A program made the position numbers and the translations under genes. From Flavobacterium tistrianum (lineage in GTDB: Bacteria; Bacteroidota; Bacteroidia; Flavobacteriales; Flavobacteriaceae), in contig NZ_QJRH01000069.1 in NCBI RefSeq assembly GCF_003254545.1, positions 248,001-312,000 of the forward strand: DNA of 64,000 nucleotides, written 5' to 3'. Below, piece by piece: positions 42,185 to 50,078 of this stretch. Positions within the stretch are counted from its first letter, which is position 1, and each line of letters opens with the position of its first letter. The notes beneath the pieces are model-generated. The model was not told where the DNA came from, did not search any database, and was given only the letters and a program-made list of their open reading frames with translations.

Positions 42185-43645
42185 TTATTTAACTGGTATA
42201 TTAGAAAGAATTTCCAATACAAATTTCCAATATTTCTGAGCAGAAGAAATGCTTGCTCTTTCATCTGGAGAATGCGCTCCATGAATAGTCGGACCGAAAG
42301 AAATCATATCCATATCTGGGTAATTTGTTCCTAAAATTCCGCATTCTAAACCTGCGTGGCAAGCTACAACTTTTGGCTGTTCTCCATTTTGCTTTTCGTA
42401 GATCTCTTTTAAAACTTCTAAAATTTCAGAATTTACATTTGGAGTCCAACCTGGATAAGAACCTGAAAGTTCGACTTCACATCCAACCAATTCAAAAGCA
42501 GAACGTAAAGAATTAGCCAAATCAAATTTTGAAGATTCTACAGAAGAACGTGTTAAACACCCAACCAAGATTTCTCCGTCTTTTATTACAACACGAGCAA
42601 TATTATTTGAAGTTTCAACCAAATCAGCCATATCAGCGCTCATTTTATAAACTCCATTCTGAGCTGCATAAATCGCTCTGATGATACCTTCTTGAACTCC
42701 TAAATCCATCACTTTTTCAGGCAAATCACCTTTTACGATTTCAATAGTCAAGTTCGGCTCGGTTGTTTTATATTCAGCTTTAATATCAGAAATGATTTCC
42801 TGCATATCATACACATAAGCTTCATCAAACATTTGAGAAATAATTACTTTGGCAACACTTTCTCTCGGAATTGCATTTCTAAGACTTCCACCATTAATTT
42901 CAGCAATCTGCAAACCAAAGTTTTCAAATGCATCAAATAACAAACGGTTCATGATTTTATTGGCATTTCCTAAACCTTTATGGATATCCATTCCTGAATG
43001 TCCACCGTTCAGACCTTTTACTGTAATCGTATATCCAACAGAACCTTCTGGAACTTCTTCTTCATGATACGTTCTTGTTGCAGTTACATCAATTCCACCA
43101 GCACATCCAATATCAATTTCATCATCTTCTTCTGTATCTAAATTCAATAAAATCTGACCTTGAAGAATTCCTCCTTTTAAGTTTAAAGCTCCTGTCATTC
43201 CTGTTTCTTCATCAATTGTAAACAAAGCTTCGATTGCAGGATGCGTAATATCTTTGCTTTCTAAAATAGCCATAATAGTCGCCACTCCTAACCCATTATC
43301 AGCTCCAAGTGTTGTGCCGCGCGCGCGAACCCAGTCACCATCAACATACATGTCGATTCCTTGTGTATCAAAATCAAAAACAGTATCTGCATTTTTTTGG
43401 TGTACCATATCTAAATGCCCTTGCATAACGATTGGTTTGCGGTTTTCCATTCCAGGAGTTGCCGGTTTTCTGATGATTACGTTTCTGATTTCATCTTCGA
43501 AAGTTTCTAAACCTAAGCTGTTTCCAAAGTTTTTCATAAACTCAATTACACGCTCTTCTTTCTTTGATGGACGCGGAACAGCGTTTAAATCTGCAAATTT
43601 GTTCCAAAGTGCTTTTGGCTCCAAATTTCTTATTTCTTGACTCAT
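42185..43645 (-). CDS. pepD: Aminoacyl-histidine dipeptidase (PepD-type, M20 family)
   Basis: The 486-residue cytosolic zinc dipeptidase splits aminoacyl-histidine and other dipeptides. Metal and catalytic blocks are visible: QGHLDMVHQKNAD near 84-96, TLGADNGLGVATIMA near 118-132 and TIDEETGMTGALNL near 150-163. A C-terminal HAGLECGIL lies near 422 and the last metal-binding His is in TIHGAHSPDE. The dimerisation insert lies about 195-390. I chose the ATG at 43645 (MSQEIRNLEPK); a reading eight codons longer exists. It is a single-gene unit. Confidence 0.92.
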   Translation of the reverse strand: MSQEIRNLEPKALWNKFADLNAVPRPSKKEERVIEFMKNFGNSLGLETFEDEIRNVIIRKPATPGMENRKPIVMQGHLDMVHQKNADTVFDFDTQGIDMYVDGDWVRARGTTLGADNGLGVATIMAILESKDITHPAIEALFTIDEETGMTGALNLKGGILQGQILLNLDTEEDDEIDIGCAGGIDVTATRTYHEEEVPEGSVGYTITVKGLNGGHSGMDIHKGLGNANKIMNRLLFDAFENFGLQIAEINGGSLRNAIPRESVAKVIISQMFDEAYVYDMQEIISDIKAEYKTTEPNLTIEIVKGDLPEKVMDLGVQEGIIRAIYAAQNGVYKMSADMADLVETSNNIARVVIKDGEILVGCLTRSSVESSKFDLANSLRSAFELVGCEVELSGSYPGWTPNVNSEILEVLKEIYEKQNGEQPKVVACHAGLECGILGTNYPDMDMISFGPTIHGAHSPDERASISSAQKYWKFVLEILSNIPVK

Positions 43646-43679
43646 TATGTTTTGTTTGATGTTTAACAATTAAGAGCTT

Positions 43680-43687
43680 CAAAGTTA
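43680..43687 (-). promoter_or_regulatory. -7 element TAACTTTG for pepD
   Basis: The reverse strand reads TAACTTTG, 35 bp before the ATG at 43645. Confidence 0.45.
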
Positions 43688-43823
43688 CAAAGTTTATATT
43701 TTTTTTCGCCACAAATTTCACAAATTAGCACTAATTGCCCGCCTTAAAATCAAATTTCGCAAATACTATTCTTTTTTAGTTATAAATAATTGTAATTATA
43801 TTTACGTATTCAAAAATTACACT

Positions 43824-44885
43824 GTGAAATCAAAATATATACTTCCCCTATTTCTTATAGTTCAAATCATCTTTTATAAAATCCTTGTTTACTTTCCAGA
43901 CTTTGTAGAGGGCTTTTACAGCAAAAATTTATATATCAGAATTTCGCATCTTTCAAGAACAGTTTTAGGAAAAATTCCATTTTCTGTTGGCGACTTTTTT
44001 TATGGCCTTTTAATCATTTCTATAATCAGCTGGTTTTGGAGAATTAGAAAGACATGGAAAACAGACTGGAAAGATCATCTTTTAAAAATAGCAGGCAAAA
44101 TTTCTATTTATTATTTTCTCTTTCATCTGCTTTGGGCTTTCAATTATTATCGCGAACCTCTTTCTCAAAAAATGAATATTAAAAGAGAATATAATGACGT
44201 AGATTTATTGGCCTTTACCAAAAAATTGATTGTAAAAACCAATGAAATTCAGTTTAAAATCGCAAAAAATAAAAATGAAAAAATTCAACTTCCGTATTCT
44301 CAAGAAGAAGTTTTTAAAATGAATTTAAACGGATACCATAATTTATCTCAAGAGCATCCATATTTTAAATACAACACTTTAAGCATTAAGAAATCATTAT
44401 TTAGCCTACCTTTAACATATATGGGATTTGGCGGATATTTAAATCCGTTTACAAATGAAGCTCAGGTAAACGATTTGCTGCCAATGTACTCTTTCCCGCT
44501 CACAGCTTCTCACGAAATGGCACATCAGATAGGTTATGCAAGCGAAAATGAATGTAATTTTATTGGTGTTTTAGCATCTGTAAAAAACGATAATTTGTAT
44601 TTTCAATATTCTGGATATAGTTTCACTTTGCGTTATTGTCTTGGAATTTGGAAGTTTAAAAATGAGAAAGTATTCGAAGTTTTAAAGAAACAAGTAAATC
44701 CAGGAATTTTAAAAAACTATCAGGAAAGCCAGGATTTCTGGAAAAAGTACGATACGTTTATTGACGAAGGTTTTCATTTTTTATACGATAATTTCCTAAA
44801 ATCGAATAACCAGAAAGATGGAATGGAAAGTTATAGCAGATTTATTGACTTAACTATTAATTATTACAAAACAAGAGAACTGTAG
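43824..44885 (+). CDS. DUF3810 family membrane protein with HExxH motif
   Basis: The 353-residue protein has three to four membrane helices in the first 110 residues. A domain with GFGGYLNPFTNEAQVNDLLP and the zinc-protease-like motif S-H-E-M-A-H-Q-I-G-Y-A-S-E-N-E near 232-246 follows. The first H-E-x-x-H and the downstream glutamate make a gluzincin metalloprotease plausible. The family (DUF3810) has no proven substrate. The start codon is GTG at 43824, since no ATG upstream is in frame. A TATATTTA near-match of the -7 element lies about 20 bp before it. Confidence 0.85.
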   Translation: MKSKYILPLFLIVQIIFYKILVYFPDFVEGFYSKNLYIRISHLSRTVLGKIPFSVGDFFYGLLIISIISWFWRIRKTWKTDWKDHLLKIAGKISIYYFLFHLLWAFNYYREPLSQKMNIKREYNDVDLLAFTKKLIVKTNEIQFKIAKNKNEKIQLPYSQEEVFKMNLNGYHNLSQEHPYFKYNTLSIKKSLFSLPLTYMGFGGYLNPFTNEAQVNDLLPMYSFPLTASHEMAHQIGYASENECNFIGVLASVKNDNLYFQYSGYSFTLRYCLGIWKFKNEKVFEVLKKQVNPGILKNYQESQDFWKKYDTFIDEGFHFLYDNFLKSNNQKDGMESYSRFIDLTINYYKTREL

Positions 44886-44889
44886 TTTT

Positions 44890-44990
44890 CTTTTGCCACA
44901 GATTGAATGATTAAAAAGGATTTCTAATCTCTTTTTATGTTTAACCTAAAAATAAAAATCATTAAAATCTCTTCAATCTGCGGCAAAAAA
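44890..44990. repeat. Inverted repeat of the TTGCCACAGATT family
   Basis: TTTTGCCACAGATTGAATGA (44891-44910) faces TCTTCAATCTGCGGCAAAA on the right side. Related words occur at about 62.26 kb. It stands between the DUF3810 gene and the sigma factor gene, both on the plus strand. Confidence 0.7.
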
Positions 44991-45039
44991 AAATAAATTC
45001 AACTGTAACAAAAATGATTTCATAACTACTAATATATTT

Positions 45040-45534
45040 ATGAGCGAAAATCTAGAACAGTCATTTGTTGCGCAGCTGCAGGCAAATCAGAATATAATCC
45101 ACAAGATTTGTAGATTATATACTGCTGGCGAAGACGCTCATAAAGATCTGTTTCAAGAGATTACCATTCAGCTTTGGAAAGCTTATCCAAAATTTAGAGG
45201 CGACAGCAAATTTTCGACTTGGACGTATCGTGTTGCCTTAAACACAGCAATTACCTTATACCGCAAAACCAAAAGAACTATTTCGACTGTAGATTATGAA
45301 AATCATCAGCATTTTGTAAAAGATGTTGACTACAATTATGAAGAAGAAGAACAGATTAAACTGATGTACAAAGCGGTTTATCAATTGAATGACATTGAAA
45401 AGGCATTAGTTTTTATGTATTTAGAAGACAAAGATTATCAAGAAATAGCTGAAACCTTAGGAATCAGCGAAGTGAATGCGCGCGTGAAAATGAACAGAAT
45501 TAAGGGGAAACTTAAAAAAATACTAAATCCTTAA
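45040..45534 (+). CDS. ECF-type RNA polymerase sigma factor
   Basis: The 164-residue two-domain sigma factor has region 2 at about 15-85 (LFQEITIQLWKAYPKFRGDS, then KFSTWTYRVALNTAITLYRK). Region 4 is at about 108-160 (QLNDIEKALVFMYLEDKDYQ, then EIAETLGISEVNARVKMNRI). It is followed after 8 bp by a membrane protein gene that probably forms a pair with it. ECF factors normally respond to envelope stress through a membrane anti-sigma. It is unrelated in sequence detail to the sigma factor at 13.5 kb. Confidence 0.92.
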   Translation: MSENLEQSFVAQLQANQNIIHKICRLYTAGEDAHKDLFQEITIQLWKAYPKFRGDSKFSTWTYRVALNTAITLYRKTKRTISTVDYENHQHFVKDVDYNYEEEEQIKLMYKAVYQLNDIEKALVFMYLEDKDYQEIAETLGISEVNARVKMNRIKGKLKKILNP

Positions 45535-45542
45535 AAAATATT

Positions 45543-46175
45543 ATGAAAGAACTGGATTTATTAAAAAAAGACTGGCAAAAGAACTCTGATTCTTTTCAAC
45601 AAATTTCTGAAAACGAAATCTATAAGATGATTCACAGAAAATCATCTTCCATTGTAAAATGGATTTTGATTATCAGTATTTTAGAAATTTCGTTTTGGAC
45701 ATTTTCGAACATTTTTATCAATACAGACGATGTCTTGCATAAAATGAATCACCCTGAAATTGTAACTGCTTTAGAGTTTCTAACGTATTTCAATTATGTT
45801 GTGGTTTTAATATTCGTCTATATATTCTATAAAAATTACAAAACCATTTCTACCACAATAGCCACAAAATCTTTAATGAGTGCTATTTTAAGAACTCGCA
45901 AAACAGTTCAATATTATGTTTGGTACAATTTAGGAATGATTGTAATTACTGCTATTTTAAGCTTTTTTATTGCTTTCGTCTACAACCCAGATATGGAGTT
46001 TCTAAGAGAAAAATTAGCCATGAATGGAAAAGCTATGTTTGTTACAATCGGGATACTATTTCTAGTAATATTAGGCTTCTTCGGATTGTTCTGGTGTTTT
46101 TACAGAATTATTTACGGAACACTTTTAAGAAGACTGTATGCAAATTACAAAGAGTTGAAGAAGATTGATTTCTGA
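45543..46175 (+). CDS. Membrane protein co-transcribed with the sigma factor, possible anti-sigma
   Basis: The 210-residue protein has an N-terminal cytoplasmic part of about 35 residues (MKELDLLKKDWQKNSDSFQQ, then ISENEIYKMIHRKSSS). Four membrane helices follow at about 38-57, 75-95, 122-143 and 163-188. It starts 8 bp behind the ECF sigma gene. No zinc-binding HCC motif of classic anti-sigma factors is present. Control of the sigma factor is inferred only from position and topology. Some homologues carry misleading enzyme names in databases, so no enzyme function is claimed. Confidence 0.7.
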   Translation: MKELDLLKKDWQKNSDSFQQISENEIYKMIHRKSSSIVKWILIISILEISFWTFSNIFINTDDVLHKMNHPEIVTALEFLTYFNYVVVLIFVYIFYKNYKTISTTIATKSLMSAILRTRKTVQYYVWYNLGMIVITAILSFFIAFVYNPDMEFLREKLAMNGKAMFVTIGILFLVILGFFGLFWCFYRIIYGTLLRRLYANYKELKKIDF

Positions 46176-46179
46176 AAAA

Positions 46180-46428
46180 GGTTCTAAGGTTCTGAGATGC
46201 TAAGGTTCTAAGTTTTTTTTTAAAGTTACAAAGTGACAGAGTTACAAAGGGACAAAGTTTCTCTAACTTTAAACCTGAAACTTGAAACTATTTTTTTTCT
46301 CACATTAAAAGTTTAGAAACTTGGGAAAAAGATACAGTTGAAGCGGGCTTCGACTTCGCCCAGCCAGACAAAAAGCTTAAATCAAAAGAAAATCTATAAG
46401 ATCAAAAATCAGCAATCTAAAATCTAAA
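46180..46428. repeat. Mosaic of repeat words between converging genes
   Basis: Four word families follow each other. They are AGGTTCTAAGGTTCTGAG/ATGCTAAG (46183-46215), ACAAAGTGACAGAGTTACAAAG (46227-46255, also near 62.43 kb), AACCTGAAACTTGAAAC (also in the palindrome at 10.16 kb), and GGGCTTCGACTTCGCCCAGCC followed by ATCTAAAATCTAAAAT (also near 10.66 kb). No gene is seen. Confidence 0.6.
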
Positions 46429-46431
46429 ATT

Positions 46432-47241
46432 TTAATAATCCCATTGTCTCATTTTATTCAGTTCTTCTTGTGCTTTAATTTCTTCAGCAGGAATAACTTT
46501 TAAAAATGATGGATGCTGTTCTATTGCGTATTCTACTTTTTCTACAATTTGTTCGATGGTATCATTTTCATAATCAATATCAAGAGGTTCTTTGATGATG
46601 AAAGATTGTAGGATTCCTTTTTTCTTCATTCGAAGTCCTTTTTTGTCGAATGATCTACGGAAACCGTCAATTACAATTGGAATAACGATCGGTTTGTGCT
46701 GTTTAATTATATGTGCAGTTCCTTTACGAACTGGCTTAAATGATTTTGTGGTTCCTTGAGGAAAAGTAATAACCCAGCCGTCTTCAAGAGCTATTCTGAT
46801 GTTTTCGGTATCGTTAGGGTTTACTTCTCGCTTTTCTGTTACATCAACGCCTTTTGCGCGCCAAGTTCTTTCGACAGTAATTGCACCTACATAAGCTAAA
46901 ATTCTTGGCAATAATCCAGCTTGCATAGTCTCTTTGGCTGCCACATAATAAATATTCATTTTTGGTTGCCACAAATAACCAATATTCTTAATCGTGTCTT
47001 GACGTCCTGATAAACTGGCATTAAAGACATGAAACATCGCTACAACGTCTGCAAAGTAAGTTTGGTGGTTGGAAATAAACAAAACATTAGTATCTGGAAG
47101 TGTCTTAATAATTTCAGATCCTTCAATCTGCAATTCATTAAAACCTCTATATCTCTTATGAGTCATGGCACCTAGAACTCGGATCAACCATTTCTTGATG
47201 AATAATATATGCCCAAAAGGATTTCGTTTAAACAATCCCAT
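46432..47241 (-). CDS. Non-canonical 1-acylglycerol-3-phosphate acyltransferase-like protein
   Basis: The 269-residue protein has the PlsC fold order. Usual block I is N-H-x4-D; here it reads N-H59-Q-T-Y-F-A-D65, with five residues between. Usual block III is F-P-E-G-T; here it is F160-P-Q-G-T-T. So both catalytic blocks deviate. The chain still has the basic GFRRSFDKKGLRMKKK segment. PlsC enzymes acylate lysophosphatidate in membrane lipid synthesis. This may be a divergent acyltransferase for another lipid, or a weakly active homologue. No partner gene adjoins; the Nudix gene follows upstream on the same strand. Confidence 0.8.
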   Translation of the reverse strand: MGLFKRNPFGHILFIKKWLIRVLGAMTHKRYRGFNELQIEGSEIIKTLPDTNVLFISNHQTYFADVVAMFHVFNASLSGRQDTIKNIGYLWQPKMNIYYVAAKETMQAGLLPRILAYVGAITVERTWRAKGVDVTEKREVNPNDTENIRIALEDGWVITFPQGTTKSFKPVRKGTAHIIKQHKPIVIPIVIDGFRRSFDKKGLRMKKKGILQSFIIKEPLDIDYENDTIEQIVEKVEYAIEQHPSFLKVIPAEEIKAQEELNKMRQWDY

Positions 47242-47272
47242 AACTAATTTATCTTATTTTTTTGTTAGGTCG

Positions 47273-47280
47273 CAAACATA
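47273..47280 (-). promoter_or_regulatory. -7 element TATGTTTG for the acyltransferase gene
   Basis: The reverse strand reads TATGTTTG, 32 bp before the ATG at 47241. Confidence 0.45.
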
Positions 47281-47373
47281 CAAAAATTATTCTTTTAGCA
47301 ATAGTATAAAACAATTTCTCGACTTAAGAGTTATTCAAATGAATATCAAATCATTAAATAATCTTTATCAAAT

Positions 47374-48018
47374 TTATTTTACCATTGCTTCTTTTAAGAC
47401 ATCTCGCAATTCGCTCAAAATCATTGCCGTCGCTCCCCAAACCACATGATTCTGAATATTGAAAGCAGGAACTAAAATATTGGCTCCGTAAGAAGTTGAC
47501 AATCTGGCTTCGATAATTATATCATCATTTAAAAAAACAGATAAAGGCAGTTCGATAATTCCGGCCACTTCTCTTATATCGGGATAAAAAGAAAGTTCTT
47601 CTTTGGCAATTCCTAAAAACGGATGCACCAAAAAATTGCTTGGCGGAATATACATTGGTGAGAAATGTTTAATGATATCTATTTTATCGCCTGTAATTCC
47701 AATCTCTTCATGGGTTTCTCTAAGAGCTGTGGTTTCAAAATTTAAATCATCCTTTTCATACTTGCCTCCAGGAAATGCGATTTGGGCCGAATGAACTCCA
47801 TCATAAGCATTTCTAACAATCAAAACCAAATGCGTTTTTTCCTGTTTAGGATAAAACAGCATCATTACCCCTGCCATTCTGGCGTTCAGTGCATCAATAT
47901 CAAGATTTTTTAATCCCTCTATACGCTCTTTTGGAGCCATTTTTAAATGTGAAATTACTGCTGGCAGCTCTACTGGAATTATATTGGGAACATATTTCAA
48001 AAAGTCTTGAAAATTCAT
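47374..48018 (-). CDS. Nudix hydrolase, CoA pyrophosphatase-like
   Basis: The 214-residue protein contains a Nudix box with the CoA-pyrophosphatase variant: FPGGKYEKDDLNFETTALRE, then THEEIGI, with D in place of the first box glutamate as is usual in that group. The R-E-x-x-E-E metal-binding core is intact. Upstream, KTHLVLIVRNAYDGVHSAQI matches the strand that precedes the box. Enzymes of this kind split CoA or related nucleotides into 3',5'-ADP and phosphopantetheine. The ATG at 48018 was chosen; two further codons upstream begin with TTG. Confidence 0.88.
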   Translation of the reverse strand: MNFQDFLKYVPNIIPVELPAVISHLKMAPKERIEGLKNLDIDALNARMAGVMMLFYPKQEKTHLVLIVRNAYDGVHSAQIAFPGGKYEKDDLNFETTALRETHEEIGITGDKIDIIKHFSPMYIPPSNFLVHPFLGIAKEELSFYPDIREVAGIIELPLSVFLNDDIIIEARLSTSYGANILVPAFNIQNHVVWGATAMILSELRDVLKEAMVK

Positions 48019-48111
48019 AATCAAAGCTTATTTTTGTATTTTCAAATAAAACATAAATATACTCCAGAAAACGCAGTGCCACAAGTTTTCTACTATTAAA
48101 GCCTAAAAAAA

Positions 48112-48549
48112 ATGTACAGCAAAGAAGAATCACAAAGAATAAAAAGAGAATTTTGGGTAGCTTTTGCCGAAAAATATCCTCGTAAATGGGTGCTTTATGA
48201 TACAAAGATTAAAGACTTCTCTTTTAAATTTTATGTTGACAATAAAAAGGCCCAGGTTTTAATTGATATTGAACAGCGAAGCGATGAAAAACGCATTGCT
48301 TATTTTGAAAAACTAGAAGCTCTAAAAAATATTCTAGAAGAAGAATTCATTAAAGATTTGGTTTTTGAAAAAAATTATACTCTTGAAAGCGGTAAAACTA
48401 TCAGCAGAATTTGGATTGAAAAACTTGGCGTTGGTTTCAGCAATAAAAATACTTGGGATGCTATTTTTGATTTTTTCAACGAAAACATGCATGCTCTAGA
48501 AATGTTCTACTTAGAATATGATGAGTTTATTAAGGATGTGGAGAATTGA
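48112..48549 (+). CDS. DUF4268 domain protein
   Basis: The 145-residue soluble protein fits the DUF4268 family (YSKEESQRIKREFWVAFAEK, then IKDFSFKFYVDNKKAQVLID). Its conserved C-terminus is DAIFDFFNENMHALEMFYLE. The family is uncharacterised; some homologues occur as domains of nuclease-like proteins. It is transcribed alone, and its stop codon lies inside the left arm of the inverted repeat that follows. Confidence 0.82.
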   Translation: MYSKEESQRIKREFWVAFAEKYPRKWVLYDTKIKDFSFKFYVDNKKAQVLIDIEQRSDEKRIAYFEKLEALKNILEEEFIKDLVFEKNYTLESGKTISRIWIEKLGVGFSNKNTWDAIFDFFNENMHALEMFYLEYDEFIKDVEN

Positions 48550-48696
48550 GGTTCTAAGATGCTAAGCTTCTAAGGTACTAAGCTCTGAGTTTATATAGCA
48601 AACCCGACAGGTTTTTTAAACCTGTCGGGTTTATTATTTTTATCTAAATCCTAAAAAAAACTTAGCACCTTAGAAGCTTAGCATCTTAGAACCTTA
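48548..48696. repeat. Nested inverted repeat of tandem TTCTAAG-type units
   Basis: The outer left arm (48548-48582) is a run of 8-9 bp units: GGTTCTAAG, ATGCTAAG, CTTCTAAG, GTACTAAG. The right arm (48661-48696) is its near complement. Inside, AAACCCGACAGGTTT (48600-48614) is the exact complement of 48618-48632. The element fills the gap between the stops of two converging genes. Confidence 0.85.
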
Positions 48697-48697
48697 C

Positions 48698-49108
48698 CTA
48701 AACAGTAATAATATTATACACAATAATATGATCATCGTAATTGATATAAAGCTGCTTTCGATAATCCTGCTTTTTTCGAGTTATGATTGATAATTTACAT
48801 TCTCTTCCATCATTATCCTTACACATAAAAGAGTACACAATATCGGTATCGTTTTCTTCTCTTTCGATATAATCCAAAATATTGTAAAGCTGGATTTCTT
48901 GAGAATAGACTACAATTCTATGCTTATTGGTATCTAAAACCACCGAAAGATTTACCAAATCCAAATTGGACCATTCTCCCCACTTTCCTCTTTCGTTTTT
49001 TTCTAAAACACTAAATCCGGATGTTTTAAAATGATAAGTCTGACTCTGAACTTGTTGCAATCCAAAAATCAAAAACAATAGCAATATGTAGGGGCGTAGG
49101 GAATTCAT
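48698..49108 (-). CDS. Small exported protein of unknown function
   Basis: The 136-residue chain has a signal peptide (MNSLRPYILLLFLIFGLQQV, with Q-S-Q at about 21-23). A compact beta-rich domain follows (HFKTSGFSVLEKNERGKWGE, then HRIVVYSQEIQLYNILDYIE). It lacks a lipobox, so it is periplasmic. No family was recognised. It is the last gene behind the nitronate monooxygenase gene (20 bp gap) and probably part of that operon. Confidence 0.75.
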   Translation of the reverse strand: MNSLRPYILLLFLIFGLQQVQSQTYHFKTSGFSVLEKNERGKWGEWSNLDLVNLSVVLDTNKHRIVVYSQEIQLYNILDYIEREENDTDIVYSFMCKDNDGRECKLSIITRKKQDYRKQLYINYDDHIIVYNIITV

Positions 49109-49128
49109 AAAATATTTCTTGCATTCAA

Positions 49129-50073
49129 TTAAAACTCAAATGTAATCTTTTCTTTGGATGCGGTTTCAAATTCGGCTATCATTTGTTGAATAATTTCTTC
49201 AACTGGTAAAATCTCGTGAATCAGACCTGCTACTTGCCCAATTTCCAATTCTCCCTCTTCCAAATCTCCTTCAAACATTCCTTTTTTGGCTCTTGCTCTT
49301 CCTAAAAGCTGAACCAATTCTTCCTTAGAAGGACATTTTTGATACAAATCCTGAACATCTTGATAGAATTTGTTCTTTATCAATCGAACAGGTGCTAATT
49401 CCTTTAAAGTCAATTGCGTACCTCCTTCTATAGTATTAACTATTGTTTCTTTAAAATTATTGTGCGAAGAAGATTCTACAGAAGCAGCAAAACGACTTCC
49501 AACCTGAACACCATCTGCTCCTAAAACCATCGCAGCCAGCATTCCTCTTCCTGTAGCAATTCCTCCTGCAGCAATTAGCGGAATCTGAATTTTTTCTTTT
49601 ACCATTGGAATCAAAGTAAAAGTAGTGGTTTCTTCACGTCCGTTGTGTCCGCCAGCTTCAAAACCTTCAGCAACAACTGCATCTACGCCAGCATCTTGGG
49701 CTTTCAACGCAAAAATACTGCTGCTAACCACATGAACAACTGTAATACCTTTTTCTTTCAAAAAAGAAGTCCAAGTTTTCGGATTTCCAGCCGAAGTAAA
49801 GACAATTTTTACGTCTTCTTCGACTACGATATTCATAATTTCTTCAATGTTTGGATATAACATTGGAATATTCACTCCGAAAGGCTTATCGGTGGCTTTT
49901 TTACATTTCTGAATGTGTTCTCTTAAAACTTCCGGGTACATTGAACCTGCACCAATAAGTCCTAAACCTCCTGCATTGCTTACGGCCGAAGCCAATTTGT
50001 AACCACTGTTCCAGATCATTCCGCCTTGGATGATTGGGTATTTTATATTGAAAAGCTGGGTGATTTTATTCAT
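49129..50073 (-). CDS. Nitronate monooxygenase / flavin-dependent enoyl-reductase family
   Basis: The 314-residue FMN TIM-barrel enzyme starts FNIKYPIIQGGMIWNSGYKL and has VVAEGFEAGGHNGREETTTF and IAAGGIATGRGMLAAMVLGA, typical of the nitronate monooxygenase/FabK superfamily. The H in E-A-G-G-H-N-G is the family's catalytic histidine. Nitronate oxidation and NADH-dependent enoyl-ACP reduction are both possible in this family. The gene lies 5 bp behind the T9SS protease gene. The specific reaction cannot be decided. Confidence 0.88.
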   Translation of the reverse strand: MNKITQLFNIKYPIIQGGMIWNSGYKLASAVSNAGGLGLIGAGSMYPEVLREHIQKCKKATDKPFGVNIPMLYPNIEEIMNIVVEEDVKIVFTSAGNPKTWTSFLKEKGITVVHVVSSSIFALKAQDAGVDAVVAEGFEAGGHNGREETTTFTLIPMVKEKIQIPLIAAGGIATGRGMLAAMVLGADGVQVGSRFAASVESSSHNNFKETIVNTIEGGTQLTLKELAPVRLIKNKFYQDVQDLYQKCPSKEELVQLLGRARAKKGMFEGDLEEGELEIGQVAGLIHEILPVEEIIQQMIAEFETASKEKITFEF

Positions 50074-50078
50074 TAAAA

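Noticed and set aside
43254..43640. 128-codon open frame on the plus strand inside pepD
   Set aside because: It is antisense to a full-length dipeptidase with intact motifs, has unlikely composition and no promoter or ribosome site.
47900..48205. 101-codon minus-strand frame between the Nudix and DUF4268 genes
   Set aside because: It overlaps the Nudix gene in another frame and runs antisense to the DUF4268 start.
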